The position numbers were made by a program, and so were the translations under genes. Below are positions 1-14,400 of a stretch of DNA of 64,000 bases, piece after piece. The stretch spans positions 11,755,069 through 11,819,068 of the forward strand of contig NC_133101.1 of the NCBI RefSeq assembly GCF_022965805.1, given 5' to 3'. Source of the stretch: Primulina eburnea (Eukaryota > Streptophyta > Magnoliopsida > Lamiales > Gesneriaceae). Every line of letters begins with the position of its first letter. Position 1 is the first letter of the stretch. Under the pieces are notes generated by a model. The model worked only from the letters and a program-made list of their open reading frames with translations. It was not told where the DNA came from and searched no databases.

Positions 1-175
1 CTAGCTGATCAGTCAATCCGGGTGATCAGTCAATCCGGGTGAACACGTCTCTCTGGGAGAACAAGTCAATCCAGTGAACACGCCACTGTAGGAGAATAAG
101 TCAATTCGGTTGAACACGTCTCTTCAGGAAGACATGTCAATACGAGTGAACACGCCACTCTAGGAGAACATGCCC
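1..175. repeat. Degenerate tandem repeat, about 36-bp unit
   Basis: Four to five diverged copies of a unit built from GTCAATCCGGGTGA followed by AACACGTCTCT..GGAGAACAA run head to tail. The unit alternates between a CGTCTCT form and a CGCCACT form, so the array looks like a dimeric higher-order repeat of about 72 bp. It begins at the window edge and probably extends further left. No coding potential is seen. It could be the edge of a minisatellite or an LTR-internal repeat. Confidence 0.7.
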
Positions 176-900
176 TCCTTTTGCGTCCAAACCAATGAAT
201 TTTGAGGTTGTCACTTGCGTCACGAAATGAGGTAAGAGGCGCCGGAAGATGCCCGACGAAAATCCTTCAACGCCCAAGTCAACGATCACCTCAAAATATA
301 TACCCACAAAAACTAGAAGCTTTTGAGCAAAAATTGAGATATATCTTGAATACCCATTTATAAAATTTTCAAGGACTTAACGGGCATTCACTCAAGTTTA
401 CTGACTTTTAGCCTATAATGATTTAAATCTAAACAAAACCCAATATAACTCAGACAGATTTCAAATAAATAAAATTAAATTGAATTATAAGACACCCCAC
501 GAGCATCTATATGTATTAATTAGACCATTAACAAAATAATGGTCTAATTTATCATTTTATTATTCTTTTTTACTCTTTTTCTAAATTTGCCAATATTCAT
601 TTGTCCACATATTTCTAGGATAAATATTTCTTAATACTACCTTATTTAACCAATCTATATTATGTCTTCTCTAATTTTTAATATTGAAATCAGAATGTTC
701 CACAGTTTTTAGATTGATTGATTTAATAGATTAAATGAAAAATATATGATACAGTGATAATAAATTTTTTTAAAAATTGAGAATATAATTATTTTTACTT
801 TAATATTCAAGGAAAAATACTTGGTAAATGCATAATAAATATATTTGCTTTTCAAATAAAATTATTATTATTATTATTAACTTGTAAATGTGGTAAAGGG
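176..900. other. AT-rich intergenic DNA, no gene seen
   Basis: This stretch has no open frame with recognisable similarity. It is AT-rich, with an ATT trinucleotide run near 866-880. It separates the tandem repeat from the promoter of the MYB3R gene. Confidence 0.5.
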
Positions 901-1060
901 GCAGGTTCAAGATTTCACGTGGCACACTAACAGCCGTTGATATTGAAAAAGTTGCTCGCTCTTTAACAGTTTGAAATTCTACTTCACTCATATTTGAATT
1001 CTTTGACCGTTTATTTAATCTCTGTTTTTTATTCTCTCCAGAAACACACCGTTCACACAC
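901..1060 (+). promoter_or_regulatory. Putative promoter of the MYB3R gene with MSA-like AACGG cores
   Basis: Three CCGTT words (AACGG on the other strand) lie at 934-938, 1007-1011 and 1049-1053. The middle one reads AACGGTCA on the - strand and matches the 3' half of the mitosis-specific activator (MSA) element, the known binding site of MYB3R proteins. The Arabidopsis and tobacco activator MYB3R genes are themselves cell-cycle regulated, so autoregulation is plausible. The start site is not defined by sequence and no clear TATA box is seen. The assignment rests on position and on these short motifs. Confidence 0.4.
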
Positions 1061-2427
1061 TTGTCTTCGTACTTGGAAGCACACTGCATGCTTGTCTCTG
1101 TCTAAATTCGACATTGGATTTGCAGAGGTGTGTGTGGAGCATCGTTCTCTTGGATCTGCAGATGCTGTTTGAAGCGATCGCCTCCGGAAGCGCATCTATT
1201 TCGAGTTTCTAACTCGGTCGATTGTGATCCGTCGAGCTAGGTTTGGTGAAATTGAATCCTGATTGGAGCTTTTTATTGTTCAATAAAAGGTATGAAATCT
1301 GGATTTCTTAAGTTTGATTGTGATTCACACAGATGAAAACGATCAATTTTGTCCCATTTTCAGCGATTTCTCCGGCATTTGAGGACCTTTGGACACAGGT
1401 GTGCTTAAGGTCAGGTTATCTTCCTTTCACCCTATGTTTTGAGTCGGTTTATGTTGTTTTATCATGATTTCACTTTTCCTTTTCGGTCTGCGACCTAGAG
1501 GCAAAATTAAAGCTTCCAATCCGAGATTTTGTATCAATAAATAGTGTAGGTGTGTATAATATACAAACTGGGAAATTTTTTGTTGAATTGGTTTCAAAGT
1601 TTCGAGTTTCATCCTGCCGTCCATTTGTGCATTTTGGCTACTTCGACTTTAATTGTTCCAAATCCATCAATCGGGTTAATTGCTGTTAAGAAAATCAAAT
1701 AAACAATTTCTGAATTTCATGGGCCCGCCCTGAACCACGTACTGCTATCGAGAATATAAATGTATTCATAAAGGGGCATGGAAATAGTACCTTTTGAGGT
1801 GGGATTTGTCATTTGAGGGGTTAAAGTGTTTTTGGATGTTGGTGTTCTGGAGCCAGGGCAAGACGTTGTATTTGCTCAATTTATAATTGATTGCAAAGGA
1901 TGGGTAGATAGTGGAAGACGCTGGTAATAATGCTTTGAAAAGCATATTGAAAATTGTACTGTGAAGCATGAAATTCTAATTATATGTGAGAAACGGTGTT
2001 TGGAGAAGAAACTGCCACAGTTTTTGGAGAAGAAACTGTTGTGGCAGTTTCCCACATTCTAATGTTGTCAATAGAATTAGGGTTAAATTAATGTTTTGAT
2101 TTTTTGACATACCAATGGGGACCATTCAGTTATGCTCTCATCCTTACTTGCTTTTCCTGAAGTAATATGCCTGGATTAAGTATGAATAAGAGGATAATGC
2201 CTACTGATTTCTTCCAATCATTATGGTATCTAATGTTTTGGTTTTAACATTCTGACTTGTCTCTTATTTGATTTTTGTCTATCATGAAGCCTTTGACTTC
2301 ATCCTTGATTGTTATATCCCCTACCTCATTGTTGGGTAGTATATAATGATCTGGGAGAGACAATTTGGAGAAAATTGCCTTCTCGTGGAAATTGGCGTGT
2401 ATAAATCTGCGTATCTGTGAAGCAAAT
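1061..2427 (+). other. Probable 5' UTR with intron(s) of the MYB3R gene
   Basis: The sequence upstream of the start codon at 2428 has many in-frame stops and no coding similarity. A plausible donor (AAAAG/GTATGA) lies near 1289, so the leader is probably spliced, as is common in plant MYB3R genes. The acceptor cannot be fixed from sequence; one candidate lies shortly before 2428. Confidence 0.4.
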
Positions 2428-5400
2428 ATGGAAAGTGATATGACAAGCACCACAACTCCAGATGGTTCAAGAACTGGTCAGCAAAGATCTCGACCTTTAC
2501 ATGGGTAACAAAGAGTTTTTTTTGGTTTGCTTAAATTACTTTTACAATTCATATGTTTCTGGGTTCTTCTGATGCGTTTTGATTGTAGCAGTGTTTGTTA
2601 ACCTGTTTACTTTCTTTTGAGCATTTTTTGGGTTGATGTTGTCATTATTTCCAAAAAGTCCAGATTCTTTTTGGGGTATGATTCACTAACACAGAAAATT
2701 GAATTGCATTTAGCTGTTTTGACTTTTGCATAATTTTTAGCAGGAGGACAAGTGGTCCTACAAGGCGTTCCACAAAGGGACAGTGGACTGCAGAAGAGGT
2801 CAGTTAGATTCTTTGTTGGTAATATGAACGTATCTGTCCATATCAGCAGTCTTTCCAGGATTTATTTTGTATGCATATATTTTGAAAATAGGAACTTATA
2901 TATGATGTCCTTTTTTTGTTGTTGTTGTGTTGACGTATATATTTTTTCTGTGTAAATTGCAAGTCCCGCAGTACATTGCTTTCTTAATTTTATCTGGGTA
3001 AAAACCAGGAAACTTGACGAAGGTTGTTCTCAATATGTGTTGTCGCAATCCGTTTCAATTTTTTTTCTGGAGTAGAAGGGTCTACAATTTCTTGGTTTCT
3101 ACCCAATGTGATGATGTTTCTGAGAATTGAATTAATAACTACTTGTCTCCTAATTGGGCTGGTAACTTTTTGGCATGCCTCAAATTGAATCTTGTTTAAA
3201 TTTCCATTAGTGATGAATTGTGAAAACCTTGTATTTTATCATGGTTGAGGAGAGTTCTGAACAAACAACATGATCCATGTGTGGAAGAGTTGCACAATTT
3301 CACGATAACTCACAGAAAACAAATGAATACTATCTTTGAAGAGTTTTTGGCTGTTATAGTTATGAATAGACATTTAGGATCTAAGGTTAAGCATGAATTG
3401 TTTGGTTTGTAGCTTTAATTGTACTCAATAGCATTTGATAAAGTTCATTTTTATGTTTTGATTGCATTCAGTTGTAACAATATACACTGATATAATTTTA
3501 AATAGTGTGTGGGGTCCTTTTTAACATCTGCACTTTTGTCTATTGTTTAAAATTTGTGATCCTATATATCGTTTTTCCCCTTATTTTTACAGGATGAAGT
3601 ATTGTGTGTTGCTGTTCAACGTTTCAAAGGAAAAAACTGGAAAAAAATAGGTAGGAAAAAAAGAAAATTGCAAATGGTGCCTTTCGTCATTTAGTACTGA
3701 TCTGACTAGAAATTTGTTCGAATATCCTACGGTTTTCTGGAGTCCCAAATCCTTGTCAACTTAACTTGCAATTATTATATAGTTTATAAATATTTTAGAA
3801 CAGCCTCCCTATAAATTGAACTTTCCGGCAAAATACAACTCAAAAATATGCATACTATAAGTCTATCCCCATAACAGTATTGCATATCCCCAAAAGTAGC
3901 GTATGTCAGCAAATCAAAGGATAATCAACATTATTAGCAAGAGTATTTGTACTTAAATTGTTGCTTAAACGACTCCTATATCCAACCTACACTTCCAACT
4001 CGACTCTGTCTGTTCTACTGCTTAGACCTCTCTTAACCGTTCCTTTCAGCTGTTTCAAGTTTCAATAGAAACGTCCTCACATGAACGTGCAGCACACATA
4101 TACAAGTATAACATCTTCAAACATAATAAGATAAACATGAAATGAAAGAGTAATTATGCCAAGCGTAAAATTTTACTCCCTGAAATGATGTCGGAGTAAC
4201 AATTCCCTTGGCATTAATCCTAAACATCCATGAAATTCTTTTGTGTGGTCTATTTTGTTATTTCGACTTTATAGAAAAGTCAAGTGTATTCTAATTAAGG
4301 CCTTAATTAGAGTTTTCTCCTATATCTTTTTACTCGCCCTTTTTTTGTATGGGTTTGACTTGATTACATATTCATTCCTGTATTTTAAGAGTTGGCATAG
4401 TTGAGGTGTTGACAATATGACATGAACCGTATGTAGCGGAATGTTTCAAGGATCGGACAGATGTACAGTGCTTACATAGGTGGCAGAAGGTTCTTAATCC
4501 AGAACTTGTCAAAGGTCCATGGTCAAAAGAGGTTAGGCACTTTTTATTTTCTTCCTTCTGGATTTGGCTCGCTGCTCTCACCCTCGGTTGATGGTAACTC
4601 TCTCATTTGTGTTGGCTACTTGAATATTTCATGAGAGCCCATCTAATACTTCTTTTAATATCTGATAGGAGGATGAAACCATGATTGAGTTAGTGAATAC
4701 ATATGGTCCAAAAAAGTGGTCTACCATTGCACAGCATCTCCCTGGACGGATTGGGAAACAATGTCGGGAAAGGTAAACTTGTAGGAGTTTATCTTGATCT
4801 TTAGAGTTTCCCCTTGATGTTTATATAAATATTTCATTGTTAAAAGCACTTTCTATTTATATGCTTTCAAAGTTTATGAACAAAGCATGTATAAAAGTTT
4901 ATGCTTCATTTCAGAATTAAATATTCAATCCATCCAGGTGCAAATTTTTTAATCTTGTCTATAAGCTTAGTAGACAATTTCATTGTATCTTGTTGTTTGT
5001 AAGCTGCAGTGTATGATTCCATTTCTTATATCTTCTCTCTGCAGTGCGTTTTATCTATTAATAATGTTCGTTTTTTGCAGATGGCACAATCATCTGAATC
5101 CTAACATAAACAAAGAAGCATGGACACAAGATGAGGAATTGGCTTTGATTCATGCGCACCAAATTTATGGAAATAAGTGGGCTGAGTTGACTAAGTTTTT
5201 ACCTGGGAGGTACTTGATGCATGCTAATTACAAGAAAAATAATGTTATGCTGTTATCGAATACGAGCTTTCATATGTTAATTACCAATATATCATTTATA
5301 TATTCTATTTATTACTCCTCAAGAGAGGTCTGTGTGTGCTATCAGGACTGACAATGCAATTAAAAATCATTGGAATAGCTCTGTCAAGAAAAAGATAGAC

Positions 5401-8400
5401 ATATATATGGCATCAGGGTTACTTTCACAGCTCCAAGGTCCACCTCTTGTTACCAATGCACACAAATCTGCAGCATCGTCTTCGTCCAAAGCACAACAGA
5501 GTAGTGAAGACGGTAGTGTTGTTAGAGATGGAGTAGAATTGGAAGAAGTTTCTGAGTGTAGTCAAGCTTCAATTATGGCTGGTTTGTCTCAATGCACAAA
5601 TCATGTGGTTGATTCAACAATAGAACTTAATAGAGGGAATGGCAGAGTTACTGAAGAATCCAGCGCAGCGCCATGTTCTGAAGATTATCGTCCTGCGATT
5701 CATGAAGTTTCATATTCCATACCAGAAGTTCCTTGCGAGTTTGGTAGTTCTTCTAAGTTCCTTGAACAAGTTTTATCTTTAGACTGGACGACATTTGCTG
5801 GAAAAGATTTTCAGTTAAATCCAAATGAGCTGCTTGACATGTCTTTGTTGGATCTGGGGCAAGAATCATCTAAACAATTCCTGTCATCTTTGAGTGTCAT
5901 GGAAAACCATGAAACAGTACCCTTTCCGCCAGAGACTCCTATTGGTGGACCAACATCGATGGAAAACACAATGGAGAATTCTGCTTTTCATAATTTTGTA
6001 GCTGATTCAGATTGTAGAATGGTTTACCCTGACGTGGGCCTTGATGGATACTGTCCCTTAGAAAATGCAATTTCCCATATCGATGGAGCTTCAGAGCCAT
6101 TGGTTCACCACTCTTTGAATTTTCAGATTCCTGAGGTTGGGAACTTTACTTCACAGTCTTGTTATATGCCATCTGATATGCTTGGAATCTCATATAGTCA
6201 ACCTCTACCTGTTCCTACTCACCTTCCTTCTGATGATGGTTCACTTATGTTTGATATGAAGTCAAATCAGCATAACTATTTTTCGATCAGTCATACAGCA
6301 CAAGAATCTCTTTTACCTTGCACGAATGAAGGTTTTACAAATGCAAAATATTCTAATTGCTCTCCCAGCGAAGATATGTCCAATCAGACAGCAGGATTGT
6401 CAACAGTAGTTCCAGCCAATGATTTTGTTTTGGCACCATCAAATGATTCTGAAAATTTTTCTTCCGGGGACAAAGATTCTGCTGCAACCAATGAACAAAA
6501 GGACTCGAGAGCTTTATTTTATGAGCCTCCTCGTTTTCCAAGCCTAGATATACCTTTCTTTAGTTGTGATCTTATACAGTCTGGAAGTGACATGCATCAA
6601 GAGTACAGTCCACTTGGCATTCGCCAACTAATGATATCTTCTATGACTCCATTCAAACTATGGGATTCCCCGACAAGAGACGATAGTCCACGTGCTGTTC
6701 TGAAAAGTGCCGCCAAATCTTTTACCACAACACCATCAATACTGAAAAAAAGACACCGTGATTTGTTATCTCCTTTGTCTGAACAGAGAGGTGAAAAGAA
6801 GCTTGGAGGTGATTCAAACCAAGAGTCGTTCTCCAACCTGACCAATGATTTTTCCCGGTTAGAGGTCATGTTTGATTCGTGTGTAAACCATAGACAACCA
6901 TTGACAGACACATCTTCAAACAACAACAAAAACATCGAAACATCATATGTAGGAAAAGAAAACGTGGCTCCAGCTTGTGAAAAGGTAAAAAAGGAAATTA
7001 ACGAAATGAATGTTGTTTCAGATAGCACAATGCGGCAGAAAGCATTACATATCATCGATTTTAAAAAGGTAACCGAACAGACTTCTATCACAGAAGTCAA
7101 AACCAAGGCCGGAGGCAATGAAACAGTGGAATCGGTTAGTGCCTCATTTTTTCCCTTGAAAGGTGTGCGGAGGGTCTTTGTGTGGTGTCTGAATCTTGCA
7201 AATCCAAATAGTTGCTGCTTTCTTCGATAATTTGGGCTCTCGATTTGATACTGTTATATATAGTTTGTTGCTAGTGCATGGCTTTTTTTGGGTTCCTAAG
7301 TGTTTTTTTGTAAAGTTTCTAAAGTTTGATTTTAAAGTTAACTTAAATCATGATCACTTTTCCATTTTGACAGAAAAGAGAGTTCTCTGGAATCTTTGTT
7401 GAACATGATATAAATGACATGCACCTCTTTTCTCCTGACCGCTTCGGCTGTATGAGTGACAGATCAATTGGTCCAAGTGCTAGATCTCTAGGAAATCAGT
7501 ATCCTAGAAGACTAGATGCTGTACCAAAACATGGAGCTATTTTATCTTCATCTGAAACTCCGTCTTTGTCTGTTGTTTGTTCTCCTCGGCTGCTTGCAAA
7601 GAATGATAGGACTACTGTGGTCATAACTACGGCTGTTCAATCCACGAGTCCTTCAGAGAAGAAAGTTGAAAGTTCTGGCAAGGGTTTAATTGTTGAAAAC
7701 AATAACCTGTAAGATGAGTTACATTTCCTGTTTTATTCTGTTCTATTTTTGTGCTTGGTACTTCATTGTGTACCATTTGTTTTTTATTGGCCATGGTGTC
7801 ATAGAGTGTTTTTATTTCCTTTAGATATGTAGACACCCCATTCAAGAGGAGTATAGAATCTCCTTTGGCATGGAAATCCCCTTGGTTTATCAACAGTTTT
7901 GTGCCAGGGCCCAGAGTTGATACAGACATAACAATTGAGGTTAGAAGATATTCTTTCCGTCAAATTTTTAATTTTAATTTTTAAAAATATTTCAGCTCTC
8001 ATATTTGGAAGTTTTGTAGGACATCGGGTACTTTTTAAGCCCAGGTGACAGAAGTTACGATGCCATTGGATTAATGAAGCAATTAGGAGAGCACACAGCT
8101 GGTGCATTCGCTGATGCTCAGGAGGTTTTGGGAAATGAAACTCCAGAAACAATATTGAAAGCAAAATGCGCAGAGAAGGAGAACCAAAATGTAAACTGTC
8201 AGGCAGAGCATCATCCCGTTTCAGCTTCAACTTTTCTGGTACACTTGCTAAGGACTGTTTTGAGAAACTTCCTTTTTTCTCTTTGTTTTCTACTTCAACT
8301 TGGTGTTTGTATTATCTGTGGGCGGTAAGCCATCATGTTTTTTTGCCTGGTCAAAGAACAGGGGACCGGACTGGAGCGATAGTTCCGCCACCCCCCACAC

Positions 8401-11400
8401 CTGACACAAGCACACCTGGTCCCAAGCTCAATTAATTTGCATTAAATAGATATTAAATTTTATTTTTCCAGTGGAAGTTAAATATTATATCCACTTAATG
8501 AGTATTACAAGAGTTTTTCCATAGGAAATGATCAAGCTGTAAGGTGTGTTTAACATAAAAGTGCAAAAACATTAAATTTGTGTGCATAAGATTTAGGTGT
8601 TGTGTGTCGGTGTTGTCAACACCGTTAACAACATGCAGCGGAATGTACTATTTATCACACACATAAACTTTGATAACCAAAATAAGACAGATTAAATTAT
8701 GTACAATTGTGAATACTTGTACAATGTCTCGGGGAAAAATAATCGCTAGAAAACTTGTAAATCGTTTACAGAACCCAATACTAGTAACACGTATAAAAAA
8801 CATAGTCCTTGACAACCCAAGGAAATAAAGTGCATCTAAAATACACCGAATAAAATCACAGATGCAGATATTATGTTGCTTAAAACAGAAACCTCCAAGA
8901 ACTCTTCAACCAACACTCCACACTCCACACAAGTGTTGTTCTTCGAGTGTCTTCAACACGGATCAGCAACACAGCAAATCAATATCTTGATCACGAAAAA
9001 CCTTCTGATCAACAATCTTCAGCACTCACTATTTTCTTTCTCCGTCGAAAAACCACACTGCGCGACCGTCCTAGCTCTCTATATTTATATCATTTATTTG
9101 ACCTACAGTTCATTCCATAAAAGAGTCCTATAATATATGGAAACAAGAGTTTCATTAGTAATAAAACTCTTTTAATCAAGGATAAACTACCTAGGGATAA
9201 ATACGAAATAGAACAAATCCTATATCATCTAAAGACAAATCTCATAGTCTAGAAATGTCAAACTCTAAATTGATATCATCAATATAGTATAATAATTAAG
9301 GAATAATATATTCCTTTCAATCTCTTCCGTTTTGCCTTTCTGGGCAAAACACCCAAAAATGATAATCTTGTTTATCCTGTTAAGCTCCCTCTGAGTTAGA
9401 GTTTATCTTCCCTTGAATTAAATGTGTTAGAGCAGTGTTGTGACGTTGGTGATGTTGACAGTGTTGTTAACACGAACCTATAACACTTGAAGACATAAGA
9501 AAGAAAAATTCATATCACTGGAATGCTAACATATTACACCGGCATTAAACCATCACACGCAAAATAGCATCACAGACTACATATCATCTTTATCAATTCT
9601 TGATCTCCATCTGTATCCGTGAGCTCGTCTATCTCATCAGCTCCTCCAGTCACTTCAACATCAATATCATCCATTTTCATTTTCATGTTTGGTTCATACT
9701 CCTTTTTTTTGACCAGAATGAACGTCGACCTCCAAAAGTAGCCAGCAACTTGTTCTTCATAAAAAACGATGAGTTCCTTGGCATTTTGGATCTGCTTAAG
9801 GCCAAAATCGATCTGAGCCTGTAAATGAGAGGTAGATAGCATAAATAATCCATCAGAAGTTGGAGTGGATGAGGATGGCAACGTCGGTCACAGACCAGGG
9901 AAGATCTAGTTTCCTGTTCCCTTTGAAGTATGCTAGCGCAATCTTTAGTGTCTCGCCCATATCAGAGAGAGACTCATCAATGTCCTTTGACGAATCCGTG
10001 AGATTCCAGAATCCCATAGATCAGGGACGGAAATGGAAACTTGGTTGATTTCAATCCGCCCACCGTGAATTGTATAACAGTCTTGAACACCGGTTTCCCA
10101 AAATTGAAAGGACGTCCCGTACCAATAGCAAATAGGACAAGGGCTTGTAGCCTGGTAACTACAGTTGTATTGGAGGAGAGAGTCCAGTTATGGACAGCTG
10201 TCTTATGCAAGACAGAATAAAAGGTCAGATTTGCTGCAGAGAGATGCTTGGGGCGACTTGGAAATTGTGTGATCGGCCCATCGGTGGGAACAAAGGTGAT
10301 GTCATTAATGTCTGTAGTAATTTCATCCTCTTCATCAGATGGGGTGTTGTAGAATGTATTGATCACATCAGGAGAGAATTTGAAAATATTATCCCGCAGA
10401 AAATTCTCCCGAATTGGACTGACCGATCATCTCTTACACTTGAGATGAGATTGCATTAGAACTCCAGAACTGGTTTTCTAGCGTAGGGAAGCACGGCGCA
10501 CATTGTTGCACCAATTCCTCGAGTTTTGAAAAAGACATTCAGATTTTGCCTTTATACGCTTCAATGTCAATGTTTCTTTCTTCAATGAATTCTCGATTCA
10601 CACAAAGTGGCCATATTTTGTGGGGAAGCACGTACCCAAATCATAGTTGTCGGAATCAATGTTGTCCTCAGTGTTGATAGCATGAGCCTCAACATCAACA
10701 ACGTCTTCATACGGCTCAATATCCGGATCTGAACTTTCTTCAGATCAGACTCGAAGTCGGAGTCGGAGTCAAAAGACGACTATAAGAGAAGTCAGGGCGA
10801 TTATCTTGAAATTCTCTGAGCATTTCTTCATCAAGTTCTTCAACATCAGAGGTGATTTGATGTGAAAGAAACTAAGCCAGTGATTGTTCATCATCAGAGG
10901 AGTAAATAGGATCACTAGGACCTGAAACTTCATTTGGCTCAGCAGTGGACGATGATTGAACATCTGAGGATGATGTTGTGCTCTTCGCTGTAATCAATTC
11001 GAAGTCTTCATCATCAGAGTCATCTCCGGATGAGAAATCAGGATCCAAAAGATTTTCGGTGGAGGAAGAGAAGAGGCTTGAAACTTCTTGGAAGGCACAA
11101 AATTAGGGTCATACCCTGCCTGTCTCTTGGAACGTCTTGGTTGAGGAGGTACAGGAAAGACCCGATTCAATTCTTCGAAATCCGGCTGATTGTCGACATC
11201 AATTTTGTTACCGGGCTCTGTTGAGTGATGGTCTCAAGTGGCGTGGGGTTTTCAACAACCGCCCGTAGAGGGTTCATGTGGCGGTGTTGTGGGTGGTGTT
11301 TCCACATGTGACGGAACAACACTGCGGCCAGCCATTTCACTTTGAATATCCTGAGGGTCGTAGCCAGAGCCAGCCATCTGTGAATAGGAGACGGAGAGTA

Positions 11401-14400
11401 TGGATTAATTGAGCGGAGAAAAGAAATGAATAAAGGGTAATATGCGAGAGGAAATTATCGAACTTGGAGCAAAGCATATTTTCAGTATTCACATTCACAA
11501 AACATAAATATCCAAGGATTCAACGGTAACAAGGACAAACATAGTACATCCCTGCCGGTTATAATAGATCATACGGGTTGCTAACGGTAACTTTTTCGAA
11601 ATTAATTCTAATCCCTAATTGACGTTTTACCCTAACAGTTAACGGTAAAGTGCATTCAAATTAATGCAATGATATCCTCCTAATTCAGTTATAACGCCAC
11701 ATGGAATTAAACCACTGATGTATATGCAACCACATAAATTCAAAATCAAAAAAATCAAGGTTTTTTCAAATGATGTGTGTTAGACACTGATACTTCGCTG
11801 ACCATAATTAATTCACGAAAAATCAAGATGCATGTCCTAATTATGCCTAAAATATGATGAAATATTATAACAATCAGGCATTGAACAAATTGTGGTATGT
11901 CTGAACTTGGTGTCAGCTGCATCTCTATATTTGAGTCAATCTTCCGTAAAATTTCTTTTGAATTAGTAACGGTAGCTCCCACACTATAAGAACGGTCTGT
12001 AATAGACTCCCCTAGATAACTTTTTCTATTACTATTTTGACCTAGAAATGGTAGCTCTCACACTAGAAGAACGGTAGCTTTTTCCATTTTCTCCTAAGCT
12101 ATATTTTTATTATACTCTTTGTTGTTTTACTCATTTTCGCTTATATTTTCCAACTTCTATTTTCATATTGGACAAAATAATGATTTCCACGAACATGCTC
12201 AACTACTTGATGACTTGGATCGAGCATAAATCAATTTTCAATACTTGATTGGAAGTTTGACACTTAGCAGAGAATACCTTTCAGAAATCGCCGTTACTGT
12301 TTAGACTTTACACAAAAACATGATGAACGTGAGTGTGCATTATGTCTAGCATCCTATTAAAGATCATGCATGCTAGGTGTTGTCACAGGTGTTGTAACAC
12401 CCACGACAACACGCATGAGTAATCGTTGTACTCACAAGATGAGAGACTTCCGAACATTGGGAAATCTCTCAAAATCTAAAGGTTTCGTGAATATATCAAC
12501 TAGTTTCTTCTCAGTTCCAACAAATTCCATCCGAATTATACATTTTTCAACCAGTTTTTGATATAAATCATCAAAGATAATGCAATCTACATAAATTTGA
12601 CAGATCAAAATCTCATGCTTCAATTTTTGTATAAAGAGGGTTTTATCGACTTCACCTCGTTTAAAGCCCAAATTTATCAAATAATCAGTCAACCAACCAT
12701 ACCTTGCTCGTGGAGTCTGTTTCAGTCCATAGAGAGCCTTCTTCAGGTTGTAAACATGGTCTAAGTTATGTGGATCTTCAAATACTTTTGGTTGACTTAC
12801 GTAGGCTTCTTCATTCAAAATCCCATTTTAAATCGCATTTTTTACATCCATTTGATACAACTTAATGCGCATGTGGCATGCTATGGCAAGCAGCAGTCGG
12901 ACAGACTCAATTTGGGCTACAAGAGCAAAGGTTTCATCAAAATCCACCCCCTCAATCTGTGTATACCGTGCTTTGTTTCTAATGACGTTAACTTCTTCAT
13001 GAGTTTTGTTTTTGAAGATCCATTTAGTTCCGATTACATTTACAATTTTAGGTCTTGGAACTAAATCCTACACATCATTGCGAACAAACTGTTCAAGTTC
13101 TTCATGCATAGCATTGATACAAAAAATTCGCCTTTTTATGCATCATCAATATTTTTTGGTTCAACGTGTGACACGAAGCACGTGTGACTTACCTGAGAGT
13201 ACACGGAGCTCATGCATACTAACCCAATCATCTTTCGGCAGTTGACTTTCTCCTTCTTCCTTGTTTGCACATCTTCATGTACTTCACCAATGATTTGTGA
13301 TGATAGGTGATTCTTCTGAATTTTGCTGGGAATTTCTTTTCCACCATTGATAACCACATCATCTTCATTCTCATTATCCACTGTTTCTGTGCAGCTTAGT
13401 GGCGGTGTTGTGCTGGGTGTTGCAGCACTTGGCACGACACCAGCCTCAACACCAGTTCTGGTCAGTAACTCGCATGTGTCCAACAATCCTTCTACATCAT
13501 CCTCCATTGTTTTGCTTGCCAGATCTGCAAGATCATCAAACACAACGTTAATGGTCGCCTGCTTCGCAGATTGAATACACGGTAAGCACGTCTGTTTGTA
13601 GAATATCTAATAAATAGACATTTGTGAATTTTGGAATCAAACTTTGCTAGATGAACTCGATCATTTAACACTTAAAATACATATCCAAAGATATGAAAAT
13701 ACTTAAGGTTTGGCCTCTTTCCCATGATAATCTCACATGATAATCTCATAAGAGGTCATAGTGGAACCACTCCTTAAATATACACGATTTGAGATATGAT
13801 ATATCATGTTCAGGGCCTCGGCCCAAAAACGTTTTGAGATATTTTTTGAACTCAGCATGACTCGGGCCATTTCTTGCAAGGTTCGATTTTCCTTTCAGCT
13901 ATACTGTTTTGTTGAAGAGTCTTAGAGGCTGAAAATTCATGAGTTATTCATTTTTTATCACATAAAGACGCAATTTGAGAGTTTTCAAACTCCTTACCAT
14001 GATCGGTTCTGATCTTACCAACAGTCAGATTATGCAAGTTTGCAATCCTAGTAAGCAGTTTTTTAAAAACATTAAACGAGTCTGATTTCTTTTTAAGAAA
14101 GCTTACCTAAGGAAAACTCGAGAAACCATCAACACTGACAAATGAGTATTTCTTACCACCCAGGCTCTCGATTTCCATTGGACCCATGAAATCCATATGC
14201 AGGAGTTCACACGTGTTGTCCAAAACTGTTGCAACACTTGATGTGGAACATGGTTTTGCTTTCCTTGTTGGCATGGTCCTCAAACGTATGCAGTTCCTGA
14301 GTTTAAATTTGCTATACCTTGTACAACATCATACTTACTAAGATACTTCAACGTCTTGAAGTTTGCATGACCCAATTTTTGATGCCATAAGTCGAGTTCG

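Noticed and set aside
1..175. CRISPR-like array
   Set aside because: The repeats are diverged and head to tail without unique spacers, and the DNA is of plant origin.
5281..5345. Possible extra MYB3R exon reading through the intron after R3
   Set aside because: The GT/AG intron 5210-5345 restores the exact R3 sequence; reading through adds unrelated residues.
6597..7118. Long antisense open frame inside the MYB3R coding region
   Set aside because: It overlaps the large exon 7 of the MYB3R gene on the opposite strand and has no recognisable domain; it is a shadow of the coding strand.
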